Shown piece by piece: positions 44,726 through 53,790 of a DNA stretch of 64,000 nt. The notes beneath the pieces are model-generated. The model was not told where the DNA came from. It ran no database searches and saw only the letters and a program-made list of their open reading frames with translations. Source of the stretch: Ignavibacteriota bacterium (GTDB taxonomy: Bacteria; Bacteroidota; Ignavibacteria; Ignavibacteriales; Melioribacteraceae); assembly GCA_002746605.1 (NCBI GenBank), contig PDPT01000036.1, positions 1 to 64,000 of the forward strand, written 5' to 3'. The position numbers and the translations under genes were made by a program. Each line of letters opens with the position of its first letter. Positions within the stretch are counted from its first letter, which is position 1.

Positions 44726-45109
44726 ATGAAAACAAAAATTAAAGTATGTTATTTATTTATGCTTTTATCATATTGCAGTTTTGTATTTAGAGTAATATTC
44801 CCTTTAGTTGATTATGCTGTTAACTATAAATTTATTACCGAAGAACTTTGTGTTGAACGAAACAACCCGTCTAATACCTGTCATGGTAAATGTCATTTAA
44901 CAAAAGAAATACAAAAACAAGTTAATCCAAATGCCAATGAAGAAAAACTTGTTACGGTAGATTTTATTAAAATTTCTCATTATCTAAAATACAGAAACCC
45001 AAATGATTATTTTTTACCAGTTAATAGATCGCTTAGAATATTTAATATAAACTTATCAAAAAATCCCAGTTTAGAACCTCTCTTACAACCTCCAGAATAT
45101 GTTATTTAA
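44726..45109 (+). CDS. Small membrane protein with Cys/His motif, probably copper-linked
   Basis: The 127-residue protein has one N-terminal hydrophobic segment (about 7-30) and then an extracytoplasmic part with C42-x9-CHGKCHL (Cys52, His53, Cys56, His57). The CxxxC pattern with histidines suits binding of a soft metal such as copper. Similar small proteins with an N/HGKCHL motif are, from memory, found beside copper-type TonB receptors in Bacteroidota. It precedes such a receptor by 42 bases, with which it is probably co-transcribed. The exact role is unknown. Confidence 0.7.
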   Translation: MKTKIKVCYLFMLLSYCSFVFRVIFPLVDYAVNYKFITEELCVERNNPSNTCHGKCHLTKEIQKQVNPNANEEKLVTVDFIKISHYLKYRNPNDYFLPVNRSLRIFNINLSKNPSLEPLLQPPEYVI

Positions 45110-45151
45110 ATATCGAAAATATTTTTATAACTAAATAATAAGGAGGAAATA

Positions 45152-47413
45152 ATGCTCAAAAGAACATTATTTATTCTCATTTTAGGTTTATTATTACTTC
45201 CTATAATTAATGAGGCTCAAGAAAAAAAAGCAGCAATCAAACTTTTAGATGATTCTTCGGAAGAACCAATTATTGGTGCTCATTTTAAGTATAACACACA
45301 GATTGGTGTTTCTAATATTGATGGAATTATTTTTCTGAGATATAAAGTGAATTCAAATCTGGAATTATCTCACTTACAATACGGAAAATGGCAATTATCT
45401 GATTCTCAAGTTTTAGATGCAATTGAAACCGGTGTAATTTACAAAGCAGAGAAACCTGTAAATCTTCAACCTGTTACTGTAATTGCATTACACCCGAAAT
45501 CTAATGAACAAGAAACATTTGGATTAAGTGTTAAAGATAAACTTTCCCATGATGGCGGATCGGTTTTAGCACAAACCGCTGCAATAAATACAATACGTAA
45601 AGGTGGCAATTATGGATTTGATCCGATATTAAGAGGATTTAAATATGATCAATTAAATATCGTAATTGATGGTGCTCAATGTGCATCCGCTGCTTGTCCA
45701 AATAGAATGGATCCGCCGATTAGTCAAATTGCACCAAATATGATGGAAAAAGTTGAAATATTCAAAGGTCCTCATTCGTTGCGTTATGGTTCTTCTTTTG
45801 GAGGAACAATTAATTTTGTTTCATCGTCTCCTAAATTTTCTGCAAAGAATAAAACATACGGTAGAATTTCTGGAAGTTTAGAAAGCAATGGTGGAATTTA
45901 CAGAACAGAAGGTATGATTGGTTATAGAATTAAAAATTTTGATATAGGAATTTTAGGTTCTTTTTCCAAAGGTAATAATTATACAGATGGTAAAGGACTT
46001 GAAATTCCATCAGCTTTTCAAAGAGCTAGTTTTGGTACCAAAATTGGAATAAAGTTGAATAATGATCATTTATTAAATATTTCCCTTACAAGAAATATTG
46101 CTGATAATGTTGATTTTGCGGCACTTCCAATGGATTTAGCTTCTGATAAAACCACTTTATTCAATGTTAAATATAAATACCAAATTAATGGTAATTTTCT
46201 AAGATCTTGGAATACCGCTTTCTTCGGTACTTTTGTAGATCACAGAATGGATAATTTATCTAAAAATCTTAATCCAAGAAAGGTTAACGCAATAACAAAT
46301 GCTGATACTAAAAATTTTGGCGGACGTACTGAAGGTAGTTGGCTTTTCAAAAAGGGAAGACTATATGCAGGTAGTGATTTTAGAGTTGAACAAGCTGATG
46401 GCATAAGAACCAGAAAGTTTTTAATGGGAAAAATGGCTGGTAAAACTTTAAAGGATAATGTATGGAATGGTGGAAGAATTACCAAAATAGCTGCTTTCGG
46501 AGAATATCATCATCTGTTTGATTCTTTTAACCTTATTTTTTCAGGAAGAGTAGAATATAATAATGCTAAAGCAACAAACTTAAATGAGAACTTCAAAGTT
46601 AAAAATAATGAAACTACTTCAACAGATATAAATCCAAGTTTATCTGTAGGAGTATTAAAGAAGATAAATGAAGACATTACATTGGGGCTTTGGTTAGGCA
46701 GAGCTCAAAGAAGTGGCAGTATTACAGAAAGATATATTAATTCTTTTCCTGTAGGTTTAGACCCATATGACTTGTTTGGGAATCCTTCATTGGAGCCTGA
46801 AATAAATAATCAATTAGATTTTACAGCTTTGTTTAAAACTAAAAATACAATTATCGATTTTAATGCTTTTGTATCGTTTTTAAATGATTATATTTCTTCT
46901 GAGATTGATGAGAACCTAACTCCAACAATGCCTTCAAGTCCTGGAGTAAGAAGATACAAAAATATAGATAAAGCAATTATGATGGGATTTGAAATAAATT
47001 GGAATCAAAATTTAGCTTACGGGTTACAACATAACTTAGCCATAGCATATACATTTGGTGAAGATCAAGTTATAAATAAACCTTTACCAGAAATTGCTCC
47101 ACTTGATTTTAGATATGCAGTTAATGGAAGTTATTTTGAAAATAAAGTTAGACCTGAAATTCAATTTAGACATGTAATTGCCCAGGAAAGAGTTTCATTA
47201 GCATTTGGTGAAAATACAACACCTTCGTTTTCAACAATTGATGCAAAAATTACTTATCAATATAATAAACTTATTGGTGCAACATTTGGAGTTCAAAATT
47301 TATTTGATGAAACTTATTATGAACATCTTTCAAGAAATGTTTTAGGAACTGATGGTGCAATTTATGCCCCTGGTAGAAATTTATATTTATCACTTATTAT
47401 TGATTTAATGTGA
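45152..47413 (+). CDS. TonB-dependent outer-membrane receptor, OprC/NosA copper type
   Basis: The 753-residue protein has a signal peptide, then a short carboxypeptidase-like beta domain (about 30-95). The plug begins near residue 115 and includes GFDPILRGFKYDQLNIVIDG, with Cys177 and C182-P-N-R-M186. The CPNRMDPP block matches OprC/NosA, in which a CxxxM pair binds copper ions. The barrel follows with the usual closing pattern LFDETYYEHLSR and NLYLSLIIDLM. It should import copper with energy from TonB-ExbBD (a set is encoded at 57070-58822). A strong aaggagg ribosome-binding site precedes the ATG. Flanking truncated nos-type genes support the copper assignment. Confidence 0.88.
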   Translation: MLKRTLFILILGLLLLPIINEAQEKKAAIKLLDDSSEEPIIGAHFKYNTQIGVSNIDGIIFLRYKVNSNLELSHLQYGKWQLSDSQVLDAIETGVIYKAEKPVNLQPVTVIALHPKSNEQETFGLSVKDKLSHDGGSVLAQTAAINTIRKGGNYGFDPILRGFKYDQLNIVIDGAQCASAACPNRMDPPISQIAPNMMEKVEIFKGPHSLRYGSSFGGTINFVSSSPKFSAKNKTYGRISGSLESNGGIYRTEGMIGYRIKNFDIGILGSFSKGNNYTDGKGLEIPSAFQRASFGTKIGIKLNNDHLLNISLTRNIADNVDFAALPMDLASDKTTLFNVKYKYQINGNFLRSWNTAFFGTFVDHRMDNLSKNLNPRKVNAITNADTKNFGGRTEGSWLFKKGRLYAGSDFRVEQADGIRTRKFLMGKMAGKTLKDNVWNGGRITKIAAFGEYHHLFDSFNLIFSGRVEYNNAKATNLNENFKVKNNETTSTDINPSLSVGVLKKINEDITLGLWLGRAQRSGSITERYINSFPVGLDPYDLFGNPSLEPEINNQLDFTALFKTKNTIIDFNAFVSFLNDYISSEIDENLTPTMPSSPGVRRYKNIDKAIMMGFEINWNQNLAYGLQHNLAIAYTFGEDQVINKPLPEIAPLDFRYAVNGSYFENKVRPEIQFRHVIAQERVSLAFGENTTPSFSTIDAKITYQYNKLIGATFGVQNLFDETYYEHLSRNVLGTDGAIYAPGRNLYLSLIIDLM

Positions 47414-47434
47414 AATGATTTTAGAAAATCGGAA

Positions 47435-47640
47435 TTAATAATCCTATTCAAAGCTGTAAAACTATTGCTATTAATAATAAAAAATTAGAGTAATTTGAAA
47501 AGAAGAATACTACTTTTGAATTTTATAATTTTATTAACCATTGGATGTTCTGATAACAAAAACGAAATCAAAAAACTTGAATTTGATGCAAAATAGATAT
47601 ATGATTTTATATGTTCTTTCCATAAGTATTGAGCAGTAAT
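47435..47640 (+). pseudogene. Decayed second copy of the azurin-like lipoprotein gene
   Basis: The stretch resembles 44300-44545 in order. First is an upstream block (cggaattaataatcct against cagaactaataatctt), then a lipoprotein signal with the identical core attggatgttctgataa encoding the lipobox. After an apparent 27-base deletion it matches again over atatgattttat and gttctttcc. The ATG is gone. A TAG interrupts the frame at about 47594, and the His and Met ligand codons are destroyed. The nosY-like frame begins immediately after. It marks a duplication around the receptor gene followed by decay. Confidence 0.75.
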
Positions 47641-47647
47641 AACCTTA

Positions 47648-48292
47648 TTGAATATAATTATAGTTCTAACTCCACTTATCGGAACTTTATTTTGGGTAAT
47701 GTATTATTATAACTCAAGAGAATTTATTGAACTTTTACTTTCCCAACCACTAAAACGAAAAAATATTTTTCTTGGTCAATATTTGGGAATTAGTCTTTCA
47801 TTGGCTTTAAGCTTAGTAATTGGACTCGGAATTCCATTCCTGGCTTATGGATTATTTACTTCTGCGGAAATTTATAACTTCTTCTCACTTTTACTTATTG
47901 GTGCACTTCTTACTTTTATTTTTGTTGCCCTATCATATATAATTGCATTGTTGTTTGAAGATAAAATTAAAGGTTTTGGATTTTCAATAATTACATGGCT
48001 ATTTTTTGCAGTAATTTATGATGGATTATTTTTAATACTACTCTTAATGTTTGATGATTATCCATTAGATAAATTTGCATTATTTGCATCTATATTTAAT
48101 CCTATCGATTTATCAAGAATTTTGATAATATTAAAATTAGATATTGCAGCATTACTTGGATATACTGGTGCTGTTTTTCAAGATTTTTTTGGTACTGACT
48201 TTGGAATGTTGTTTTCTATATTTTTACTTTTTTTATGGATACTTATTCCAATATTGCTTATTATCTTTATCTCAAAAAGAAAAGATTTTTAA
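47648..48292 (+). CDS. nosY: NosY-like ABC-2 permease, N-terminally truncated
   Basis: The 214-residue integral membrane protein has about five helices. ILTPLIGTLF-like and YYYNSREFIELLLSQPLKR are typical of NosY, the permease partner of the NosF ATPase that helps mature the copper sites of nitrous-oxide reductase. Family members are about 50 residues longer at the N-terminus; here the frame starts with a TTG at 47648 directly after azurin-pseudogene sequence, and a TGA at 47630 closes it upstream. The first helix is probably lost. No nosF, nosD or nosZ is nearby, so the gene may be a relic, although no internal stops have accumulated. Confidence 0.7.
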   Translation: MNIIIVLTPLIGTLFWVMYYYNSREFIELLLSQPLKRKNIFLGQYLGISLSLALSLVIGLGIPFLAYGLFTSAEIYNFFSLLLIGALLTFIFVALSYIIALLFEDKIKGFGFSIITWLFFAVIYDGLFLILLLMFDDYPLDKFALFASIFNPIDLSRILIILKLDIAALLGYTGAVFQDFFGTDFGMLFSIFLLFLWILIPILLIIFISKRKDF

Positions 48293-48306
48293 TATTTGGA
48301 GTTATT

Positions 48307-48795
48307 ATGAAGAAACTTTTTTTTGTACTATTTATATTTATCTTTATTACATGTGAAAACAATTCAGACAACAAAAAAATAGTAAAGCAAGAAATCTCTA
48401 CTGATATGATAACTGGTGATATGAAATGTGAGAATTGTGGAATGAACATCAAAAAATACATTTCTACCAGTCACGCTATAAAACTTAACAATAACGAAGC
48501 ACATTTCTATTGCTCTATTAACTGCAGCAGTATTGCACTCGAAAAGTTTGGTAAACAAATAAAAAATATATATGGAATTGATTATGGACTTACAAAATAC
48601 TATAATGTAGAAAAATTACATTATGTCATTGGTGCAAATTTAAGGGGAACAATGACTAAAGTTAGCAAATTTGCGTTCTTTGATACTGATAAAGCTAAAA
48701 GTTTTAAAGAAACTTTTGGAGGAAAACAAATTTGTAGTTATCAAGATGCTTATAAAATGTCTATCGAAGAAATTAAATCTCGTAGAAAAAATTAA
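48307..48795 (+). CDS. nosL: NosL-like copper-binding lipoprotein
   Basis: The 162-residue lipoprotein (lipobox IFITC, Cys16) carries the NosL motif C41-E-N-C44-G-M46. NosL is the Cu(I) chaperone of nitrous-oxide reductase assembly. Further Cys69 and Cys73 lie in HFYCSINCSS, as in the second NosL-like block (CxxxC near a conserved His). The ATG at 48307 is chosen because it begins the signal peptide; the frame extends 24 codons upstream into nosY. It lies 14 bases after the nosY stop. Without nosZ nearby it may serve another copper protein or be a remnant of a lost nos cluster. Confidence 0.82.
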   Translation: MKKLFFVLFIFIFITCENNSDNKKIVKQEISTDMITGDMKCENCGMNIKKYISTSHAIKLNNNEAHFYCSINCSSIALEKFGKQIKNIYGIDYGLTKYYNVEKLHYVIGANLRGTMTKVSKFAFFDTDKAKSFKETFGGKQICSYQDAYKMSIEEIKSRRKN

Positions 48796-48861
48796 CTTTA
48801 CTGTTTTTGAATTTGGCATTGTTAAAAATATATAGCTTTCTTATACTTTCAGAGAAAAACA

Positions 48862-49301
48862 ATGGAATGTCTAAAATGTAAAAGTACATCTTCTTGTAAA
48901 GATGGTAAAGTCTTAGGAAGACAAAGATGTTTATGTAGAAAGTGTAATTATTACTATTCAGTAACTCGTTCAACAAAAAACCAATAGAGAAGAAAAAAAT
49001 TAGCTTTATCAATGTATTTGGGAGGCTTAGGCTTCTGAGCAATAGATGTTAACTATGTAACAGTTTATAATTGGATAAAGAGATGGGGAGAAAAAGTACA
49101 GTCTGAAGAACCTATTGAAATAATGGAACTGGATGAGCTTCACAGCTAATGTGGGCTCAAAAAAACTACTGTTGGATCTGGATTGCAGTTGACCGATTTG
49201 GGAGACGGTACTACGATTTTGTTTGCGGAGACCACTCTGCTAAAACTTTTGAAAGGGCAGAAAGAATTTTTTTAAGGAGAAACATTAATTATTACTTATA
49301 A
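48862..49301 (+). mobile_element. Broken IS1-family transposase remnant
   Basis: An InsA-like piece (48862-48987, 41 residues) has the zinc-finger CLKCKSTSSCKDGK and RCLCRKCNYYY, ending at TAG. Beyond it the frame continues as LALSMYLGGLGF, stop, then YVTVYNWIKRWGE and MELDELHS, stop at 49147. After a shift of one base it resumes as KNYCWIWIAVDRFGRRYY and VCGDHSAKTFERAERIF to a TAA at 49299. These match successive parts of IS1 InsA/InsB, including the catalytic ELDEL region, with at least three stops and one frameshift. The C-terminal third is absent and I saw no terminal inverted repeats. It is inactive. Confidence 0.85.
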
Positions 49302-49413
49302 ACTGTTTTATGTTAAGGAACTTTTTTTATAATAATTTGTTTATATTTTTGCGAAGTGTGTATAAAAATTATTGCATTTAAACGCTCATAACTATATCTT
49401 TGTGGTTTCCTTT

Positions 49414-49497
49414 GCGGAAGTGGTGAAATTGGTATACACGCTATCTTGAGGGGGTAGTGCTCGTAAGGGCATGCGGGTTCAAGTCCCGCCTTCCGCA
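49414..49497 (+). tRNA. tRNA-Leu (anticodon GAG)
   Basis: The 84-base gene has acceptor stem gcggaag pairing with cttccgc and discriminator A, with no encoded CCA. The anticodon arm ctatcttgagggggtag shows GAG in the loop. The class II variable arm gtgctcgtaagggcat follows, then the T arm cgggttcaagtcccg. It is 36 bases ahead of the TPR gene and may be transcribed with it. Confidence 0.96.
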
Positions 49498-49533
49498 CTA
49501 CTGTTTTATTTCAAAAAATAAAAAGGGTCAAAA

Positions 49534-50307
49534 ATGAAAAAATTCTTATTCTCAATATTTTCAACAATGCTTATATTCTCTTTAGTACTTACTGCTCAAT
49601 CCGGTGCAATGGATGTTGAAGCGGCTAAGTTATATAATAAAGGAAATAAAGAAGTAAAATCCGGTAATTATGCAGGAGCTATTAAATCATACGAAGAGGC
49701 TTTGAAGATTTCTAAGGATTACAGAATATTTTATCAACTCGGAACGGCTTACAAAAAACAAAGAAAATATGCTAATGCCGAATCTGCTTTAAATGAATCG
49801 TTAAAACTTAATCCCGAATTTGCTACAGCGTATAATTCATTGGGTACGACATACTATGCATGGGGTAAATATGATAAAGCTGTAGAGAGCTTTCAAAAAT
49901 TTCATGATAATGTTAGCAGCAAAAAAATGAAAAAAGTTGCAGCAAAATATATTGGACTTGCTTATACAAAATTAGGCGAAAGCAAGTTTAAGGATAGAGA
50001 TTATACAGCAGCAGAAGATTATTTCAAGAATGCGGTTAAATATTATAAATATGATGCTGCATATCTTAAGTTAGCAGATATTTATGTGGAAACCGGAAAA
50101 TTTAACGAAGCCATTAAAGCTGCAGATAATGCAATAAATAATAGAAGTTCTAAGTCTAAAGTTCCTAAAGGTGCACCTTACTTCTTCAAAGGAATGGCAT
50201 TTAAGGGATTAAAAAATGTAGAAAAAGCTAAAGAGAACTTCAAAATAGCAAAGACCGATAGAACTTATAGAGATAGAAGTAAATATGAGTTAAAATATAT
50301 GAACTAA
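49534..50307 (+). CDS. Exported TPR-repeat protein
   Basis: The 257-residue protein has a signal peptide (to about LTAQS) and then at least four tetratricopeptide repeats: AKLYNKGNKEVKSGNYAGAIKSYEEALK, YRIFYQLGTAYKK, ATAYNSLGTTYYAWGKYDKA and the later AAYLKLADIYVETGKFNEA (each repeat is about 34 residues). TPRs are protein-binding scaffolds; in the periplasm they usually help assemble envelope complexes. No enzymatic domain is attached. It is closed by a strong terminator and so is separate from the larger TPR gene downstream. Confidence 0.85.
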   Translation: MKKFLFSIFSTMLIFSLVLTAQSGAMDVEAAKLYNKGNKEVKSGNYAGAIKSYEEALKISKDYRIFYQLGTAYKKQRKYANAESALNESLKLNPEFATAYNSLGTTYYAWGKYDKAVESFQKFHDNVSSKKMKKVAAKYIGLAYTKLGESKFKDRDYTAAEDYFKNAVKYYKYDAAYLKLADIYVETGKFNEAIKAADNAINNRSSKSKVPKGAPYFFKGMAFKGLKNVEKAKENFKIAKTDRTYRDRSKYELKYMN

Positions 50308-50326
50308 ATAAACTTAAAAAAATTTA

Positions 50327-50363
50327 AGCCTGATTAAACAAAAGTTAATCAGGCTTTTTTTTT
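50327..50363 (+). terminator. Rho-independent terminator
   Basis: The sequence agcctgattaa (50327-50337) pairs perfectly with 50345-50355 around a 7-base loop and is followed by eight or nine T. It is a textbook terminator for the TPR gene ending at 50307. Confidence 0.9.
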
Positions 50364-50814
50364 AGTATGTTTCTATTCATCTTTTAAGTGAAATTTACAT
50401 AAGTGGAATTAGTTCTACAAATTGTTTTATGTGGAGTTTAATTTACCCTTATTATGTTTGTGAACCAAATTGGAAATTATTATCTGATATCTAATATTCT
50501 CTTCAATAGCTTTTATTTGAAAATCTTGATAATCTTTTGTAGTTCAACTAATATCTATACACGCTTTTTTTCAGAGAAGACGATATTTCTAAAATTAAAT
50601 ATTGAACATTAAAAAGAATATATATACATTAGCATTCAGATTTTTAGAATACTTATTAACTTATTATTAATTATAAAGATAACATAATCTCCTAACAATC
50701 ATCTTTAGCTTAAATATATAAAATATTGTGGTAAAAGTATTATCTTTTATTTTTGGGAACTCTTTATTATTTTACAAAGTCTAAAGATTAAAATTTTAGC
50801 TTTTTATAATATTA
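50364..50814. other. Intergenic, AT-rich; promoter region of the TPR-TonB run
   Basis: This is 450 bases between a terminator and the large TPR gene. On the minus strand a 38-codon open stretch (50428-50543) encodes a charged, helix-like sequence (KDYQDFQIKAIEENIRYQI) with no start. It could be the eroded end of a lost gene. No RNA gene was recognised. The promoter for the downstream run must lie here. Confidence 0.4.
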
Positions 50815-53790
50815 ATGAAAAAAACATTTTATACAATTCTATTTTTGATTTTATCAGCAGTTTTTGTATTCCCTCAAACTAATTTGGAATTATACAGTTT
50901 TGGAATGCAAAATTATGAAAATGAAGATTATGCTAAAGCAATAGCTTCATTTAACAAAATAATTATCCGAGATAATGTAGAGTATGATTTATTATCTAGT
51001 GCAGAATTTTATATAGGTGAAAGCTTAGTTGGGCTTAATCAAAAAGATGGAGCTATCACACAATTCGAAAATTTTATTAGTGAATATCCTACTTCAAATT
51101 TTATCGATTTAGTTTTATATCGTTTGGGGAATCTATATTTTGAAAAAGAGCAATATAGTAAGAGTAGAGAAAGCCTAATTAAATTAGTAATAAAATTTCC
51201 AAATTCCGAATACAGCGGTTCTGCATACTACTTGATAGGGCAATCTTTTATTAAAGAAAATAATTTAAACGAAGCTGAAACATTTTTTAAGTCCGCAGTT
51301 GATTCCCCTAGAAATAATAAATTCAACGTAAATAGTATTTATGCTTTAGCTAATTTGTACGAAAGCAAAAACGATTATAAAAAAGCAGTTTATTATTATG
51401 ACAAATTGCTGGGATATTATGGTAATAGTAAATTAGCTCCACTTGTTCAAATGAGGATAGGAATTTGCTATTATTATCTTGAAGAATATGAAAGTGCTAT
51501 ACTTGAATTATCTGATCCTCTTATTCTGCAATTATCTAAAACAAAACAAAATGAAGCTGATTTCATTCTTGCAAATGCTTATTATGAAATAAGAGAGTTT
51601 GAAAAAGCATCAAGAGTTTATAAAAAAATATTAAAAAACTCACCTACTGCTGAAATGTTAGATCAAATTAGATATGGTTTGGCATGGATAAATTTCCAGC
51701 AAGGAAAATATCACAATTCATTTGACTTATTTAATGGATTGAGGAACTCAAAAAATGATTCACTTGCTGTAAAATCTTTTTATTGGAGTGGCGAAGCAAA
51801 AAGATACGAAGGCAATTATGATGAATCTATTGAAATTCATAGACAATTTGTAGAAAAATATCCGAATCATCCTTATTCTCAAAGGGTAAGATTAAATATT
51901 GGTATTAGCAAATTTGAAAAAAATGATTTTACGGAATCCGAAGAATCATTAAAAAGATCGTTGAACTCAAATGATAAAGTTACAAAAGCTAAATCTTTAA
52001 CTTTGCTTGGCGAAATTAAATTAAGGAATAAAGATTATCAAACTTCTATTGATTATTTTAATAAGGGGTTGGAAATAAGCCAGATTCCCAATGAGTTAAG
52101 GGACAGATGTTTGCTCGGTTTGGGAGTTGCCCATTTTTATAGAAAAGATAATATTTCTGCCGGTAAAAAGCTACGTGCCATAAATGTTGAAAAAACGAAA
52201 GTTGATCTTACTAAACTATATTTTTATAAAGCTGAATCTGAATTTTATCTCGGGCATTACTACGAAGCTCTTGAAAACTACAAGAAAATTAATACTTCCG
52301 ATTCTAAGGTTTTAAAAAATGTAATGTATGGTAAAGCTTATTGTTATTTTAATTTGAAAGATTTTAACAAAGCAATTTATTACTTTAATCAATTTATCAA
52401 AGACTATCCGAATAATCGTACTGTTGATGAGTGTAACTTGAGATTAGCCGATAGTTATTACGGTACAAAATCTTTTAATAAGGCTGCTAAATATTATAGA
52501 AAAGCTTTGTTGGAATCTAATACATTCAAAGATGACGATAAATCCCATTTCAATTATTCGCAAGCTCTTTTTAAAGGAGGAAAAATTAGCGAGGCAATTA
52601 ATTTTTTAGACCAATTCCAAAAAGATTTTCCTGCTTCCAGATATGCAGACGAAGCACAATATTTAATTGCTTGGATATATTTCCAAAATTCTGATTTTGA
52701 AAATGCAATAGAAAATTATGATAAGTTAATTTCTAATTATTCATCTTCACCTTTAATTCCAATTGCATATTATTCGATAGGTGATTCTTACTTTAATAAA
52801 GGTGAGTATCTGCAAGCAATAGAAATGTATCAAAGATTAATAAGACAGTTTCCAAATTCCAAACATGTTTTTGATGCAGTAAATGGTATTCAATATGCTT
52901 ACGTTGTGCAAGATAAACAGGATAAAGCAATTAACTTTATTACAGAGTTTATTGCTGATAACCGTCATTTAGATTTTATTGATAAAATTAAATTTAAGAA
53001 AGCAGAAATTTTTTATAGTTCAGGTAATTACCAATCGGCAATAGTTGAGTATGAAAAGATTATTGAAGATCATCCTACAAGTCCTTTAGTTCCAAGTGCA
53101 TATTATTGGATGGGCAAAAGTGCAAACATGCTCAACGAAAATGAGAAAGCTGCTCAATATTTGCTGCATGTAATTCATAGTTCGCCTCAAACCGAGGTTG
53201 GATTTAATTCTGTTTTAGAATTGGGTAGAATTTATCGTAAAGAAAAAAGATATAATAAAGAAATTGAATTATACGATAACACCTTAGCGTTAATCTCTAA
53301 TGATAGCAGAGCAGCAGAAATTAAATATGTTAAAGCCCAAAATTATATTGAACAAGAGAATTTAAGCGAAGCGTACACAACTTTAACAGATATTGTAAAT
53401 AGTAGAAATAAATCGCTTTTCTATCATAAAGCCGAAATAGAATTAGCAATTTTGGAATCTGAACAAGGTAATAACGATAATGCAATTATGCTTCTCGAAG
53501 ATGTTGTTAAAAGCAGAGAAGATGATATAGCGGCACAGGCTCAATATTTAATAGGGCTTAATTATTTCAATCAAGAAAGATTTCCTAAAGCAATTACAGA
53601 ATTGATTAAAGGCAGATCATTATATTCGGCTTATGATGAATGGTACACAAAATCATTGATGCTTCTTGGTGATAGTTATGTTAAAATAAATGATAAAGCC
53701 AAAGCTGCCGATATGTATAAATCAGTTATCAAAAGGCATCGGAATGATATACTTGGTAAAGAAGCAAAAGAAAAATTAAATAGCTTATGA
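50815..53790 (+). CDS. Large exported TPR protein
   Basis: The 991-residue protein has a signal peptide (ending VFVFPQ) followed by some 25 tandem tetratricopeptide-like repeats to the C-terminus. Many carry the pattern YxxAxxxYxxxIxxYPxS (for example FIKDYPNNRTVDECNLRLAD and QRLIRQFPNSKHVFDAV), as in the periplasmic Tol-Pal helper CpoB (formerly YbgF) and BamD-like proteins. It is probably a long periplasmic scaffold. Its stop overlaps the start of the barrel-protein gene (ATGA), and the ExbB, ExbD and TonB genes lie downstream, so a role in an energised trans-envelope complex is inferred. Confidence 0.85.
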   Translation: MKKTFYTILFLILSAVFVFPQTNLELYSFGMQNYENEDYAKAIASFNKIIIRDNVEYDLLSSAEFYIGESLVGLNQKDGAITQFENFISEYPTSNFIDLVLYRLGNLYFEKEQYSKSRESLIKLVIKFPNSEYSGSAYYLIGQSFIKENNLNEAETFFKSAVDSPRNNKFNVNSIYALANLYESKNDYKKAVYYYDKLLGYYGNSKLAPLVQMRIGICYYYLEEYESAILELSDPLILQLSKTKQNEADFILANAYYEIREFEKASRVYKKILKNSPTAEMLDQIRYGLAWINFQQGKYHNSFDLFNGLRNSKNDSLAVKSFYWSGEAKRYEGNYDESIEIHRQFVEKYPNHPYSQRVRLNIGISKFEKNDFTESEESLKRSLNSNDKVTKAKSLTLLGEIKLRNKDYQTSIDYFNKGLEISQIPNELRDRCLLGLGVAHFYRKDNISAGKKLRAINVEKTKVDLTKLYFYKAESEFYLGHYYEALENYKKINTSDSKVLKNVMYGKAYCYFNLKDFNKAIYYFNQFIKDYPNNRTVDECNLRLADSYYGTKSFNKAAKYYRKALLESNTFKDDDKSHFNYSQALFKGGKISEAINFLDQFQKDFPASRYADEAQYLIAWIYFQNSDFENAIENYDKLISNYSSSPLIPIAYYSIGDSYFNKGEYLQAIEMYQRLIRQFPNSKHVFDAVNGIQYAYVVQDKQDKAINFITEFIADNRHLDFIDKIKFKKAEIFYSSGNYQSAIVEYEKIIEDHPTSPLVPSAYYWMGKSANMLNENEKAAQYLLHVIHSSPQTEVGFNSVLELGRIYRKEKRYNKEIELYDNTLALISNDSRAAEIKYVKAQNYIEQENLSEAYTTLTDIVNSRNKSLFYHKAEIELAILESEQGNNDNAIMLLEDVVKSREDDIAAQAQYLIGLNYFNQERFPKAITELIKGRSLYSAYDEWYTKSLMLLGDSYVKINDKAKAADMYKSVIKRHRNDILGKEAKEKLNSL

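Noticed and set aside
48773..49042. Minus-strand frame of 89 residues overlapping nosL and the IS relic
   Set aside because: It is antisense to legible InsA-like and NosL codons and has low-complexity Phe/Ile/Leu content.
43947..49497. Genomic island integrated into a tRNA gene by a tyrosine recombinase
   Set aside because: Both tRNA genes present their 5' ends to the block, whereas integrases of this kind use 3' ends. No integrase gene and no duplicated tRNA 3' segment was seen.
50428..50543. Open minus-strand stretch encoding a charged helical segment
   Set aside because: It has no start codon and no recognised family, and 38 codons is within chance for this composition. It is mentioned only in the intergenic entry.
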